Positions 52,932 through 62,008 of a stretch of 64,000 nucleotides of DNA are shown here, piece by piece; the stretch's first letter is position 1; each line of letters starts with the position of its first letter. The stretch covers positions 1 to 64,000 of the forward strand of contig CBINGZ010000033.1 of the NCBI GenBank assembly GCA_966250335.1, in the 5' to 3' direction. The notes below the pieces were generated by a model, which was not told where the DNA came from, ran no database searches, and was given only the letters and a program-made list of their open reading frames with translations. Position numbers and translations under genes: made by a program. The DNA comes from OLB7 sp966250335. GTDB lineage: Bacteria > Bacteroidota > Ignavibacteria > OLB7.

Positions 52932-53795
52932 GTGCGGATAACCAAGCAGTATACCAACCGCGAGAGTCAGTCGCTTGATCGCTACCTCCAGGAGATCGGC
53001 AAGGTCGAACTCCTTACCCCGGAGATGGAGATCGAGCTCGCCAAGCGGATCAAGCGGGGGGGCCACGAAGGTGAGCGTGCGCTGGAGCAACTGGTGAAGG
53101 CGAACCTCCGGTTCGTGGTGTCGGTGGCAAAACAGTATCAGAATCAGGGACTCTCCCTCGGCGATCTGATCAACGAGGGGAATCTGGGTCTGATCAAAGC
53201 CGCCAAGCGCTTCGACGAGACCCGAGGGTTCAAGTTCATCTCGTACGCCGTCTGGTGGATCCGCCAGTCGATCCTGCAGGCGCTGGCCGAGCAGTCGCGT
53301 ATCGTCCGTCTCCCGCTCAACCGGGTCGGCGCGCTGAACAAGATCGGCAAGAAGTTCTCGGAGCTGGAACAGCTCTACGAACGCGAGCCGACCGCCGCCG
53401 AGCTGGCCGAGGAGCTCGACATGACGATGTCGGAGGTCGCCGACACGATCAAGATTTCCGGCCGTCACCTCTCCGTCGATGCGCCGTTCGCGCAGGGTGA
53501 GGATAACAGGCTGCTGGACGTTCTGACCAACGAGTCGCAGCCCTCCCCCGACTCCGGCCTGATGTCGGAGTCGCTGAAGATCGAGGTCCGCCGCGCCCTC
53601 AGCACCCTCTCCGAGCGCGAGGCCGAGGTGATCCGCCTCTACTTCGGGCTCGATCGCGAGCACTCGCTGACGCTGGAGGAGATCGGCGAGCGGTTCCAGC
53701 TCACAAGAGAGCGTGTCCGCCAGATCAAGGAGAAGGCGATCCGCCGTCTCCGCCATACCTCCAGGTCGAAGGCGCTCCGCGCCTACCTCGGATAA
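52932..53795 (+). CDS. rpoD: Primary sigma factor (RpoD/SigA, short Bacteroidota type)
   Basis: The 287-residue sigma-70 factor lacks region 1.1 and begins RITKQYTNRESQSLDRYLQEIGK (region 1.2), typical of the Bacteroidota SigA. Region 2 (GLIKAAKRFDETRGFKFISYAVWWIRQSI, about 85-115) provides -10 recognition and melting, region 3 follows, and region 4 (TLEEIGERFQLTRERVRQIKEKAIRRLRH, about 244-273) the -35 contact helix. The GTG at 52932 is the only start after an in-frame stop at 52920, and GAGGTG six bases before it is a good ribosome site. This fits the TAnnTTTG promoters found in the window. Confidence 0.96.
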   Translation: MRITKQYTNRESQSLDRYLQEIGKVELLTPEMEIELAKRIKRGGHEGERALEQLVKANLRFVVSVAKQYQNQGLSLGDLINEGNLGLIKAAKRFDETRGFKFISYAVWWIRQSILQALAEQSRIVRLPLNRVGALNKIGKKFSELEQLYEREPTAAELAEELDMTMSEVADTIKISGRHLSVDAPFAQGEDNRLLDVLTNESQPSPDSGLMSESLKIEVRRALSTLSEREAEVIRLYFGLDREHSLTLEEIGERFQLTRERVRQIKEKAIRRLRHTSRSKALRAYLG

Positions 53796-53818
53796 TGCGA
53801 TAAACCCGACGCTTCCCC

Positions 53819-53845
53819 CGCCCCGGCGACGACCTCGCCGGGGCG
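53819..53845 (+). terminator. Intrinsic terminator after rpoD
   Basis: CGCCCCGGCGA at 53819-53829 pairs perfectly with TCGCCGGGGCG at 53835-53845, and TTGTTCGTTCC follows. It lies 24 bases after the rpoD stop. Confidence 0.85.
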
Positions 53846-53898
53846 TTGTTCGTTCCGGACCGGACCCCGACGGTTGAACCGCACCCGCCGGAGACGAC

Positions 53899-54978
53899 AT
53901 GAAACGATATCCTCACGCTCAGATATACCAGCTCGAGAGTACCTGCACGATGCTATCCAGTACGACCCTCTTCAACGACGACCGCATCCATCGGATTCTG
54001 GAACAGTTCACCGGGCGGCGTATCGCCATCGTCGGCGACGTCATGCTCGACAGATATTTCAGGGGAAGCGTCACCCGCATCTCCCCGGAGGCCCCGGTGC
54101 CGGTGGTCGATATCGTGGAGGAGACGGAGTACCCCGGAGGAGCCGCGAACGTCGGCTACAACCTTGTCTCGCTCGGCGTGGATCCTCTTCTGCTGGGAGT
54201 GGTGGGAGACGACCTCTCCGGCCTCCATCTGAAGTCGCTGCTGGAACGTCTGGGGATCGGGTCGGAGGGAATCCTCGTCGACCCCGACCGCCCGACCACC
54301 GTCAAGACCAGGGTGATCGCCGCCAGCCAGCATATCGTCAGGATCGACCAGGAACGGAAGAGCAGGCTGGCCGAAGGGGTGCGGCGTCGGCTGCTGGAGG
54401 TTCTGGAGGAAAATATCGGCCGGCTGGACGCGCTGATCCTTCAGGACTACAACAAGGGGGTCATCTGCGGTGATCTCATCCTCCAGGTCGTCTCCCTTGC
54501 CAGAAGCCGCGACGTCCCGGTCTACGTCGACCCGAAGTTCGAGAACTTCTTCTCCTATGTCGGCGCCACCGTCTTCAAGCCGAACCGGAAGGAGGCCGAG
54601 GATGCGCTCCAGCGTCCTCTGCACGGAGCCGAGGAGCGCCGCGCCGGCGTCCGCGAGCTCCTCGACCGCCTCTCCTGCGATAATGTGATCCTCACACTTG
54701 GAGCCGAGGGGATGATGCTGGCGGGCCGCGACGGAGAACCGGACCATGTGCCGACCCGAGCCATCCAGGTGGCCGACGTCTCCGGCGCGGGCGACACGGT
54801 GATCGCCACCCTTGCGGCGGCGGCGGCCGCCGGAGCCACGATGCGCGAAGCGGTCGTGATGGCGAACTACGCTGCGGGGATCGTCTGCGAGCAGATCGGA
54901 ACCGTGCCGGTCCGCCGGAGCGAGCTGCACGCGGCCCTGCTGGATGATCTGCGGAAAAGCGTCGAAACCGCGGCCTGA
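53899..54978 (+). CDS. rfaE1: D-glycero-beta-D-manno-heptose-7-phosphate kinase (RfaE domain I)
   Basis: The 359-residue PfkB-family kinase phosphorylates heptose 7-phosphate at C1 in the ADP-heptose pathway for LPS core. GDVMLDRYFRGSVTRISPEAPVPV, GGAANVGYNLVSLG and the ATP/anion-hole motif DVSGAGDTV (near 293-301) are present; the first residue of the usual DTTGAGD is changed but the catalytic Asp remains. GGAGA lies before the ATG at 53899; a later ATG at 53950 would still retain the kinase core. It is followed 96 bases on by the separate nucleotidyltransferase gene, so the two HldE activities are on two proteins. Confidence 0.94.
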   Translation: MKRYPHAQIYQLESTCTMLSSTTLFNDDRIHRILEQFTGRRIAIVGDVMLDRYFRGSVTRISPEAPVPVVDIVEETEYPGGAANVGYNLVSLGVDPLLLGVVGDDLSGLHLKSLLERLGIGSEGILVDPDRPTTVKTRVIAASQHIVRIDQERKSRLAEGVRRRLLEVLEENIGRLDALILQDYNKGVICGDLILQVVSLARSRDVPVYVDPKFENFFSYVGATVFKPNRKEAEDALQRPLHGAEERRAGVRELLDRLSCDNVILTLGAEGMMLAGRDGEPDHVPTRAIQVADVSGAGDTVIATLAAAAAAGATMREAVVMANYAAGIVCEQIGTVPVRRSELHAALLDDLRKSVETAA

Positions 54979-55074
54979 TCGGAGCCGGGGAATTCTTTTG
55001 CTCCTACGATGTTATTGCAGAGAGCCGCGGGTGTCTTCCATCAGGACATACCCTTCTCCTCAATCCAGAGTCGA

Positions 55075-55587
55075 ATGCCTTTCTTATCGCGAGACGAGTT
55101 GATTGAAGCCTGCCGGAACGAACGCCGCGCGGGGAGAAGTATCGTGTTCACGAACGGATGCTTCGACATCCTCCATGCGGGACATGTCGATTACCTGACA
55201 GCCGCGGCCGGGCTCGGCGATCTGCTGGTGGTCGGGGTCAACAGCGATGCGTCGGTCAGATGCCTCAAGGGGGAGAACAGGCCGATCGTCCCGGAGCAGG
55301 AACGGGCCTCCCTGATCGCCGCACTCCGCGCCGTCGCTCATGTCGCTCTCTTCGATGAGGAAACCCCGTACGAGCTGATCGCCGCGATCGAACCTGACGT
55401 GCTCGTCAAGGGAGGGGACTACGATCCCGACGCCCTCGACGGATCGCGATATATCGTCGGCTCCGACATCGTGCGCGGGGGCGGCGGAACGGTTCAGGTC
55501 ATCGATCTGACCGAAGGAAGATCGACGACGAACATCATCGCGAGGATCGTCGAACTCCACTGCGAGAGGCCGACCGCGGTCGGTTGA
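55075..55587 (+). CDS. rfaE2: D-glycero-beta-D-manno-heptose 1-phosphate adenylyltransferase (RfaE domain II)
   Basis: The ATG at 55075 gives 170 residues of the cytidylyltransferase-like fold. TNGCFDILHAGHVDYL with the HxGH motif at residues 34-37 binds ATP, and the late EGRSTTNII motif is also present. It turns heptose 1-phosphate into ADP-heptose, the next step after RfaE1. An in-frame ATG at 55009 would add 22 residues without similarity. Stand-alone domain II proteins next to domain I are common outside enterobacteria. Confidence 0.95.
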   Translation: MPFLSRDELIEACRNERRAGRSIVFTNGCFDILHAGHVDYLTAAAGLGDLLVVGVNSDASVRCLKGENRPIVPEQERASLIAALRAVAHVALFDEETPYELIAAIEPDVLVKGGDYDPDALDGSRYIVGSDIVRGGGGTVQVIDLTEGRSTTNIIARIVELHCERPTAVG

Positions 55588-55675
55588 GCCGATCGGAAAT
55601 CGTAGACGCGGTCCCGCGCAAAATTGTCGGGAGCCGCGTTAAACTTTGTAGCTCCGTGTACTTCTCTGCTGCATC

Positions 55676-58600
55676 ATGGCGGTCACGGTCCATAGTATCA
55701 TCCGCACATTGTCGCGCCTCGTGGTCTTCGGGATCACGGGGCTGACCTTTGTCTGCGCCGTCGCCGTGCTGCTGACGCAGCTCGATTTCTTCCGCAGCTG
55801 GGCGCTCAACAAGGGGCTCGACGCGCTCAACGGAGAGCTGCAGGGGAAGATCGAGATCGGAGGCGTCTCCGGAAACCTCATCACCGGCCTGACCCTCTAC
55901 GACGTCCGTCTGCTCGCCGACGGCACGACCGTGGTGACCGCTCCGGAAGTGGAGCTTCAGTATTCGATCGCCCCGATCTTCGAAAGCCAGACGATCTATG
56001 CCGACGTCGTTGTTCACAAGCCGACCGTCCGTCTGATCCGCAACCGGGTCGACAGCGTCTGGAACTTCGCGCGCATCACCAAGCCCTCGACCGACTCGAT
56101 CAAAACCCCCTTCAACTGGACCATCGACGTCTCGACGCTCGAGATGAACGACGCGACCTTCCTGCTCCACGACATGACCGCCGAGGAACGGCCGGAGTCG
56201 GACTCGAAGATCGTCGACTACTCCAACCTGCAGCTGCAGCATGTCAACCTGGCGGCTCAGGCGCATATCGCCCCCACGCAGCAGTCGGTCTGGATCCAGA
56301 ACCTCGATTTCACGGTGCCGAAACCGGATATCCGGGTCGTCGAGCTCTCCGGACGGTTCGCCGTCGATACCACCGGTCTGACGGTCGACCGGCTCTACCT
56401 CCAGACCGAGCGGACGCTCCTGACCCTGAGCGGGCATATCGACTCTCTCAACGTCCTCGGCGATGAGCCGATGCTCGATATCGAGTCGTACCCGATATCG
56501 CTCGATCTGGATGCCGACCGGATCTCCGCCGAGGAGCTGAAGCGGTTCGTCCCGGCCGTCGCGTTCCTCGGCGGCACCCCGGCGCTGGAGCTGAAGGCGA
56601 GCGGCGGATTCAACGATCTGAAGATCGACAGGCTTCTTCTGGAGCTGGTGAACTCGAAGGTCGATATCAGCGGCCGCCTCCGCAATCTCACGAACCCCGA
56701 TTCTCTCACGATCGATGCGAAGATTGCGAACTCCACCCTCTCCCACAGAGATGTCGATATCTACGTCCCCGGCCTCGGTCTTCCCGATCTGAGCTATGTG
56801 GGAACGGCAACGATCCGCTCCGCGGTCTTCTCCGGTCCCCCGATGAACTTCCTCGCCTCGATCGATGCCACAACGGCCGTCGGCGCGGTGAACGGCGGAC
56901 TGGCGCTCGATCTGCGGAACCCGGTCATGAAGTATACGGCCGACGTCGCCCTGGTCCACGGCAACCTGGGACCGATCATGAAGGATTCCGCTTTCCGGAG
57001 CGACTTCACCGGACGCGCCGTCCTGAACGGACAGGGGATCACCCTTGACGAACTCGACACGCGGGTCAGGCTGGAATCGCAGGGCTCCTCCTTCGCCGGC
57101 CGCCGCTACAGACTTCTCTATCTGGACGCCGTCGCGAACCGGGGAGGAATGATCGATGTGGATACGCTTCTGGTGGCATGGGGCTCCGGCACGCCGGCCC
57201 TCTCCGCTCCGGCCCCCTCCCCGATCATCCCCGATTTCATGACCCGCGATATCAAAACACTCCTTCGCGCCCCTCTCTATCTGAGCGAGGAGGATCGAAG
57301 GATCTTCTCGGCCGGGCCGTCGCTCGGGATCGGCGGCCTCTTCGACATGCGGACCCCCGATCTCCCCCGCTACGATTTCTCCGCTCGCGGACGGAACGTG
57401 AACCTGGAGGATATTCTGCTCGACCCCGAGTCGCGCACGCGGCTGAGCTTCACTCTCAGCATGGAGGGGAGCGGAACCGATCCCGACGAGATTCAGGGGA
57501 AGGGACGTCTCGCGGTGGAGGCGAGCGATTACGCCGGAACGCCGATTCCGGAGGTCATCGCGGATTTCAACCTGGAGCGCCGCGCCGACAACCGCCGGAT
57601 TCTCGACCTGACGTCGAGCCTGGCCGATATCAACCTGCAGGGGCGCTGGCGCTTCTCGACGATCATGCCGGGGTTGATGGATGCCGTCAACGGCTTCACC
57701 GGATACGTCACGCGGAAGGCGCGGCAGTCGACGCCGACAACGGCCGCAACATCGCTCAGCGAGCCGATCGACGCCAATTTCACGGCCGATATCAAGGACC
57801 TCTCCCCGCTCCGCCCGATCCTCAAGGGGCAGACGCTGGAGGCGACCGGTCTGATCGACGGCCGGGTCTACGGAACGCCGCGGCAGTTGAACATCAACTC
57901 CAACGGCACCATCGATCTCCTCATGGGGCTCGACTCCGCCACCTCCCTCCGCCTGTCGCAGATGACGTTCGGACTCAACGTCAGGAACATCACGCCGGGA
58001 GGGGGATCGGACGCCATGTCGGGGAACATCGTGGTCAAGAGCGATACGACCCTGAGCTACGGAGATCTTCTCTTCAAGAAGCCCGATCTGAGCGTCGATT
58101 TTCAGGGGGGACAGTTCCATGTCGTCGGCAGGACCTTCATCGACACCACCATGTTCGTGGCGGTCGACGGAATGGTGGACGCCAGGGACGTCTCCGCCTA
58201 CAAGGTCGCCGTCGACACCCTCTTCTTCACGATGGGGCGCGACATGGCGTGGAGGAACGCCGGGCAGATCCGCGCCGAGATCGGCGACGGCACCATCATG
58301 ATCGACTCGCTGGCGATGCAGCGGAACAAGGGGGAGATCGTCACGGCGCACGGGATGATGGCGGGGGAGAGATTCGAGGATCTGAGGCTCTCGGTGCTGG
58401 GAGGTTCGATCCGCGGGATCGGCGAACTGATCCAGGGAACCGACTCCTACTCTACCATCGAGCCGATGGAAGGAATTCTGCGGCAGGCGGAGGTGGTGCT
58501 GAACGGGACGCTCGATGCGCCGATCTTCACGGCGGTGGTGGCGGTCGATTCGCTCAGTTATTCGGGAAATCCGATCGGCAATCTCCGCACCGATCTCTCC

Positions 58601-60367
58601 TATGCCGATAGAAACCTTCAGGGGACGATCCATGTCCGGAACCTGCTGGGGACGGCCGACACCGCCCGGCTTCCGGCAGATATCCGGATCGAATCGCTGC
58701 CGGTCGACCTTGCCCTCGCCTCCCGTGAGGAGCGTCTGGTGACGGGAGGTCCGGTGAAGATCTCGGTCGTGACCAACAACCTTCCGATCGCCTTCGCCGG
58801 TCCCTTCATCCCGGCGGCGCGGGTGCGGAAGGGGCGCGCCAACATCGATTTCGCGGTCGAGGGAAATTATCCCGATCTGACATATCAGGGGAACGGGCTG
58901 ATCGAGGCGCAGGCGATCCTGGACGCGAACAACATCCTCTATTATATCAGGCTCCCGCTCGACTTCCACGACCAGGTTCTGGCGATCGAGGATGCGATTC
59001 TCAAGAACGACCCGCGCGATCTTCCCGGAGGAACGGCGACCGTCGACGCCAGAATCACCTTCAGCGGACTGGAGCTGGAGGAGATCGACGCCACGATCGC
59101 CACGCCGCAGCTTCTGGTGCTGAGCGAGGCATCGGCCGCCGTCAACGAGTTCGTCTACGGCGACCTGGTGATCGCCACCGGCGCCCGGCCTCTCCGCTTC
59201 TCCGGATCGCTCTCCGATCCCCAGCTTTCCGCCGATATCGACGTGCTCCGCGGCGACATCAGGCTCCCCTCCGACCAGAACGAGTATACCGAGAACCCGC
59301 AGCCGGTGCTCTATATCGGCGCGGAGGACTGGGAGGCGCTCCAGAACACGGAGGTGGGACCGACGATGGTGAAGATCGACACGACGGGGATCGTCCCCCC
59401 GGCGGCCGTCGACTCCGCCTCGCTCGCGGGGGCGAGCGAACAGGCCGTCCAGGTCCTCGACCGGGTCGGCGGCGAGATGCTCCAGCAGCCCTCGATCGTC
59501 GATCTCCTCGACCTCGATCTGAACATCAATATCAAGGGAAGACTCTTCCTCAGAATGGATCTCGGGGGGCTCACCCAGCAGCTCCGGGCGGAGATCGGCG
59601 GACGCGAGGAGGGACTCACCATCCACCGTACCGACGGTGAGACCTCGATCCGGGGGACGCTGGAGGCGAAACCGGGCTCCAAGTTCATCTACATCAAGAC
59701 GTTCGACGCCACGGGTGAGATCTCGTTCCAGAACGACATCAGCAACCCGACGATCAACATCGACGCGCAGTACTTCGGCCGCCGCCTGCAGCTCGGAAGC
59801 AACGAGTCGGAGGAGTACACCGTCGATATCGCGATCACCGGCACGAAGGAACGTCCCGTGATCCAGTTCTCCTACACCCTCAACGGCGTGGCGCAGTCGG
59901 TCGGCGACCCCGACCAGCAGACGCGGAACGCGGTCTCCCTCCTTCTCTTCGGACGGACGACCGAGGAGCTGCGGGGCACCGGGCTCGGCACGCAGTTCGG
60001 ATCGCTCGCCGGTTCGTTCTCCGGCGCGTACGCCTCGGCGCTCACCAGCACCCTTCTCTCCTCGGCGCTCGCGAACTCCGGGTTCATCCAGAGCGTCGAC
60101 ATCGACGTGAGCGGGTTCAACGGCATCAGGCTGAACTTCGTCAGCCAGTTCGGGCCGGTGGTGCTCAGGTACGGCGGGGATATCTCCTCGCCGACCGAGG
60201 GGACGATCACCGTCGATCTTCCGATGACCGCCCTGCTCGACGCCGAGTTCTTCCGGAACTTCGCCCTCCAGCTCCAGCGCGCCGTCGACGACGCCGGAAC
60301 CACAAGCTCATCGGGAACGCAGCGGGAGACGTATCGGATCAGGCTCCAGTTCCGGGACAGCTGGTAG
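55676..60367 (+). CDS. tamB: TamB-family translocation and assembly module protein
   Basis: The 1563-residue protein has a single N-terminal membrane anchor (VVFGITGLTFVCAVAVLLTQL, about residues 15-37), then a very long run of beta-strand repeats typical of AsmA/TamB-type lipid-bridge proteins, starting with GELQGKIEIGGVSGNLITGLTLYDVRL. The C-terminal 380 residues form the TamB domain (DUF490), with DADIDVLRGDIRLP, DLDLNINIKGRLFLR and a final barrel-like SQFGPVVLRYGGDI...LQFRDSW. TamB spans the periplasm and transports phospholipids or helps insert outer-membrane proteins. No tamA/bamA gene is adjacent. It follows rfaE2 by 88 bases. Confidence 0.95.
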   Translation: MAVTVHSIIRTLSRLVVFGITGLTFVCAVAVLLTQLDFFRSWALNKGLDALNGELQGKIEIGGVSGNLITGLTLYDVRLLADGTTVVTAPEVELQYSIAPIFESQTIYADVVVHKPTVRLIRNRVDSVWNFARITKPSTDSIKTPFNWTIDVSTLEMNDATFLLHDMTAEERPESDSKIVDYSNLQLQHVNLAAQAHIAPTQQSVWIQNLDFTVPKPDIRVVELSGRFAVDTTGLTVDRLYLQTERTLLTLSGHIDSLNVLGDEPMLDIESYPISLDLDADRISAEELKRFVPAVAFLGGTPALELKASGGFNDLKIDRLLLELVNSKVDISGRLRNLTNPDSLTIDAKIANSTLSHRDVDIYVPGLGLPDLSYVGTATIRSAVFSGPPMNFLASIDATTAVGAVNGGLALDLRNPVMKYTADVALVHGNLGPIMKDSAFRSDFTGRAVLNGQGITLDELDTRVRLESQGSSFAGRRYRLLYLDAVANRGGMIDVDTLLVAWGSGTPALSAPAPSPIIPDFMTRDIKTLLRAPLYLSEEDRRIFSAGPSLGIGGLFDMRTPDLPRYDFSARGRNVNLEDILLDPESRTRLSFTLSMEGSGTDPDEIQGKGRLAVEASDYAGTPIPEVIADFNLERRADNRRILDLTSSLADINLQGRWRFSTIMPGLMDAVNGFTGYVTRKARQSTPTTAATSLSEPIDANFTADIKDLSPLRPILKGQTLEATGLIDGRVYGTPRQLNINSNGTIDLLMGLDSATSLRLSQMTFGLNVRNITPGGGSDAMSGNIVVKSDTTLSYGDLLFKKPDLSVDFQGGQFHVVGRTFIDTTMFVAVDGMVDARDVSAYKVAVDTLFFTMGRDMAWRNAGQIRAEIGDGTIMIDSLAMQRNKGEIVTAHGMMAGERFEDLRLSVLGGSIRGIGELIQGTDSYSTIEPMEGILRQAEVVLNGTLDAPIFTAVVAVDSLSYSGNPIGNLRTDLSYADRNLQGTIHVRNLLGTADTARLPADIRIESLPVDLALASREERLVTGGPVKISVVTNNLPIAFAGPFIPAARVRKGRANIDFAVEGNYPDLTYQGNGLIEAQAILDANNILYYIRLPLDFHDQVLAIEDAILKNDPRDLPGGTATVDARITFSGLELEEIDATIATPQLLVLSEASAAVNEFVYGDLVIATGARPLRFSGSLSDPQLSADIDVLRGDIRLPSDQNEYTENPQPVLYIGAEDWEALQNTEVGPTMVKIDTTGIVPPAAVDSASLAGASEQAVQVLDRVGGEMLQQPSIVDLLDLDLNINIKGRLFLRMDLGGLTQQLRAEIGGREEGLTIHRTDGETSIRGTLEAKPGSKFIYIKTFDATGEISFQNDISNPTINIDAQYFGRRLQLGSNESEEYTVDIAITGTKERPVIQFSYTLNGVAQSVGDPDQQTRNAVSLLLFGRTTEELRGTGLGTQFGSLAGSFSGAYASALTSTLLSSALANSGFIQSVDIDVSGFNGIRLNFVSQFGPVVLRYGGDISSPTEGTITVDLPMTALLDAEFFRNFALQLQRAVDDAGTTSSSGTQRETYRIRLQFRDSW

Positions 60368-60439
60368 TTCCACGGACCGACCGATGCCTCGACTTGACGA
60401 ACCATCCGCCACGCCACAACGACGCTCCCCCTCCTCTCC

Positions 60440-60620
60440 AGCCCCGAAGGGGCGAGCCATTTGTAGCAGCGACGTTCCCCATGAAATCCTGAGCGCCGAA
60501 GGTGCGCACCATTCTTCCCCGTTAACGACGAGAAGAATGGTACGCCCCTTCAGGGCTTGGGAAATAATGAATGGCCGGTGGCTACACATCGGTGCTCCCT
60601 TCGGGAGCCGATCCGAGGAG
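60440..60620 (+). repeat. REP-like intergenic palindromic repeat, copy B (mosaic)
   Basis: The gap between tamB and the next gene (60368-60782) is filled by a mosaic of palindromic units: GCCCCGAAGGGGCGAGCCAT and GCGCCGAAGGTGCGCACCAT with CTTCCCCGTT in forward orientation, then AATGGTACGCCCCTTCAGGGC in reverse, and GGTGCTCCCTTCGGGAGCC further on. The first half corresponds to copy A on the other strand at 17588-17697. Open frames across the region are artefacts of these palindromes. No gene is supported in this gap. Confidence 0.75.
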
Positions 60621-60782
60621 AGCCGGTGCACGATTGCCCTCAAGCCGACATGGGGGCGAACAATCCGGCTCGGAACGCCGGGACGGAACCCTTGGAGTCG
60701 GCGCGGGGGCGGACAACCTCCGACGCTCCGTTCAACGCCCCGGATCGGTGATATCCGCCCCGTTCTCATTAACTTGCGCTCC

Positions 60783-61916
60783 ATGAGCGTCAACATCTCC
60801 GCCGTCCGCAGCAATCGTGATCTTCTGAGATTCATCAAGATGGTCTGGCCGATCTACAGGGATGATCCGAACTGGGTCCCCCCCGTGATCGCCGACCGGA
60901 AGAAGCTTCTGAACCGGGAGAAGAATCCCTTCTACCGTCACGCCGAGATGGAGATGTTCCTGGCCGAACGTGAGGGGAAGGTCGTGGGACGGATCGCCGC
61001 CATCGTCAACCATAATCATAACACGATACATAACGACTCGGTCGGGTTCTTCGGCTTCTTCGAGTCGATCGATGACGGGGAGGTTTCCGCCGCGCTCTTT
61101 CAGGCCGCTGAGGCCTGGCTGGCCGGGCGCGGCATGACGTCGATGCGCGGTCCGGTCAATCCCTCCATGAACGACGAGGCCGGTCTGCTGGTGGAAGGGT
61201 TCGATGATCCCCCCCAGATCCTCATGACCTATAACCCGAATTATTACAGCGCATTAATAGAATCGTTTGGATTAAGAAAAGTTAAAGATCTCTACGCCTA
61301 TCGTCTCACGCCGACCTTCAAGACGCCCAAACTGGAGCGTGTACAGAAGATCGTGCGCGAGCGGGAGGAGCTCGTCATCAAAAGCGTCGATTTTCGCAAC
61401 AAAACGGCGTTTCACCGCTCGGTCGAGACGATCAGGACGATCTACAACAGAGCATGGGAGCCGAACTGGGGGTTCGTGAAGATGACCGACGAGGAGTTCG
61501 ACTTCGTCGCGGCCGATCTGAAGCAGGTCGCCGACCCCTATTTCGTCCTGATCGCGGAGGTCGCCGGGGAGCCTGTCGGGTTCGCTCTCGGGCTCCCCGA
61601 TATCAATCGGGTCCTGATACATAACCGTCGCGGAACGATGCTTGGGGCGCTCCTTGCCTTCCTCCGTTTCAGGAAGAGAATCGACCGTGGAAGGATAGTG
61701 ATTCTGGGCGTCGTGCCCCGATTTCAAAGGCGCGGCATCGATGCGGTGCTCTATTACGAGATCGGAACGAGGATGGTCGATCACCGCGGTTACACCGAGG
61801 GAGAAGCCTCCTGGATTCTGGAGGACAACGTCATGATGAACCGCGCGGCGGAGATGATGCAGGGGAAGATCTACAAGCGCTACAGGGTCTACGAGAAAAC
61901 GATTAATAAGAATTAA
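60783..61916 (+). CDS. GNAT-like N-acetyltransferase-fold protein
   Basis: The start at 60783 (MSVNISAVRSNRDLLRFIKMVWPIYRDDPNW) gives 377 residues. The N-terminal part carries a GNAT-like strand EMFLAEREGKVVGRIAAIVNHNHN, and a second similar unit occurs later as FVLIAEVAGEPVGFALGLPD, followed by ILGVVPRFQRRGIDAVLYYEIG, which resembles the acetyl-CoA pyrophosphate loop (R/Q-x-x-G-x-G/A). The arrangement recalls a two-domain GNAT such as those found next to envelope genes in Bacteroidota. Substrate is unknown. The reading frame is open upstream but enters the repeat, so it is not extended. Confidence 0.8.
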   Translation: MSVNISAVRSNRDLLRFIKMVWPIYRDDPNWVPPVIADRKKLLNREKNPFYRHAEMEMFLAEREGKVVGRIAAIVNHNHNTIHNDSVGFFGFFESIDDGEVSAALFQAAEAWLAGRGMTSMRGPVNPSMNDEAGLLVEGFDDPPQILMTYNPNYYSALIESFGLRKVKDLYAYRLTPTFKTPKLERVQKIVREREELVIKSVDFRNKTAFHRSVETIRTIYNRAWEPNWGFVKMTDEEFDFVAADLKQVADPYFVLIAEVAGEPVGFALGLPDINRVLIHNRRGTMLGALLAFLRFRKRIDRGRIVILGVVPRFQRRGIDAVLYYEIGTRMVDHRGYTEGEASWILEDNVMMNRAAEMMQGKIYKRYRVYEKTINKN

Positions 61917-61939
61917 GCCCCCGGCATACCGGTTCAACA

Positions 61940-61947
61940 TATCTTGG
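61940..61947 (+). promoter_or_regulatory. Candidate -7-like box of rlpA
   Basis: TATCTTGG differs by one base from TAnnTTTG and lies 61 bases before the rlpA ATG. It is identical to the candidate at 22637. Confidence 0.35.
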
Positions 61948-62008
61948 GCCCTCTCTCGAACCCCCTTCGAGAGCATTGGAGGAGATTGTAGAACCAATCG
62001 CGGAGGCA

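Noticed and set aside
55535..59626. Minus-strand open frame of 1363 codons opposite tamB
   Set aside because: The translation is charged and without any family pattern, while the plus-strand frame has the TamB architecture throughout.
60384..60782. Upstream extension of the acetyltransferase-like gene
   Set aside because: The added residues are encoded by the REP-like repeat, and family-like sequence starts at 60783.
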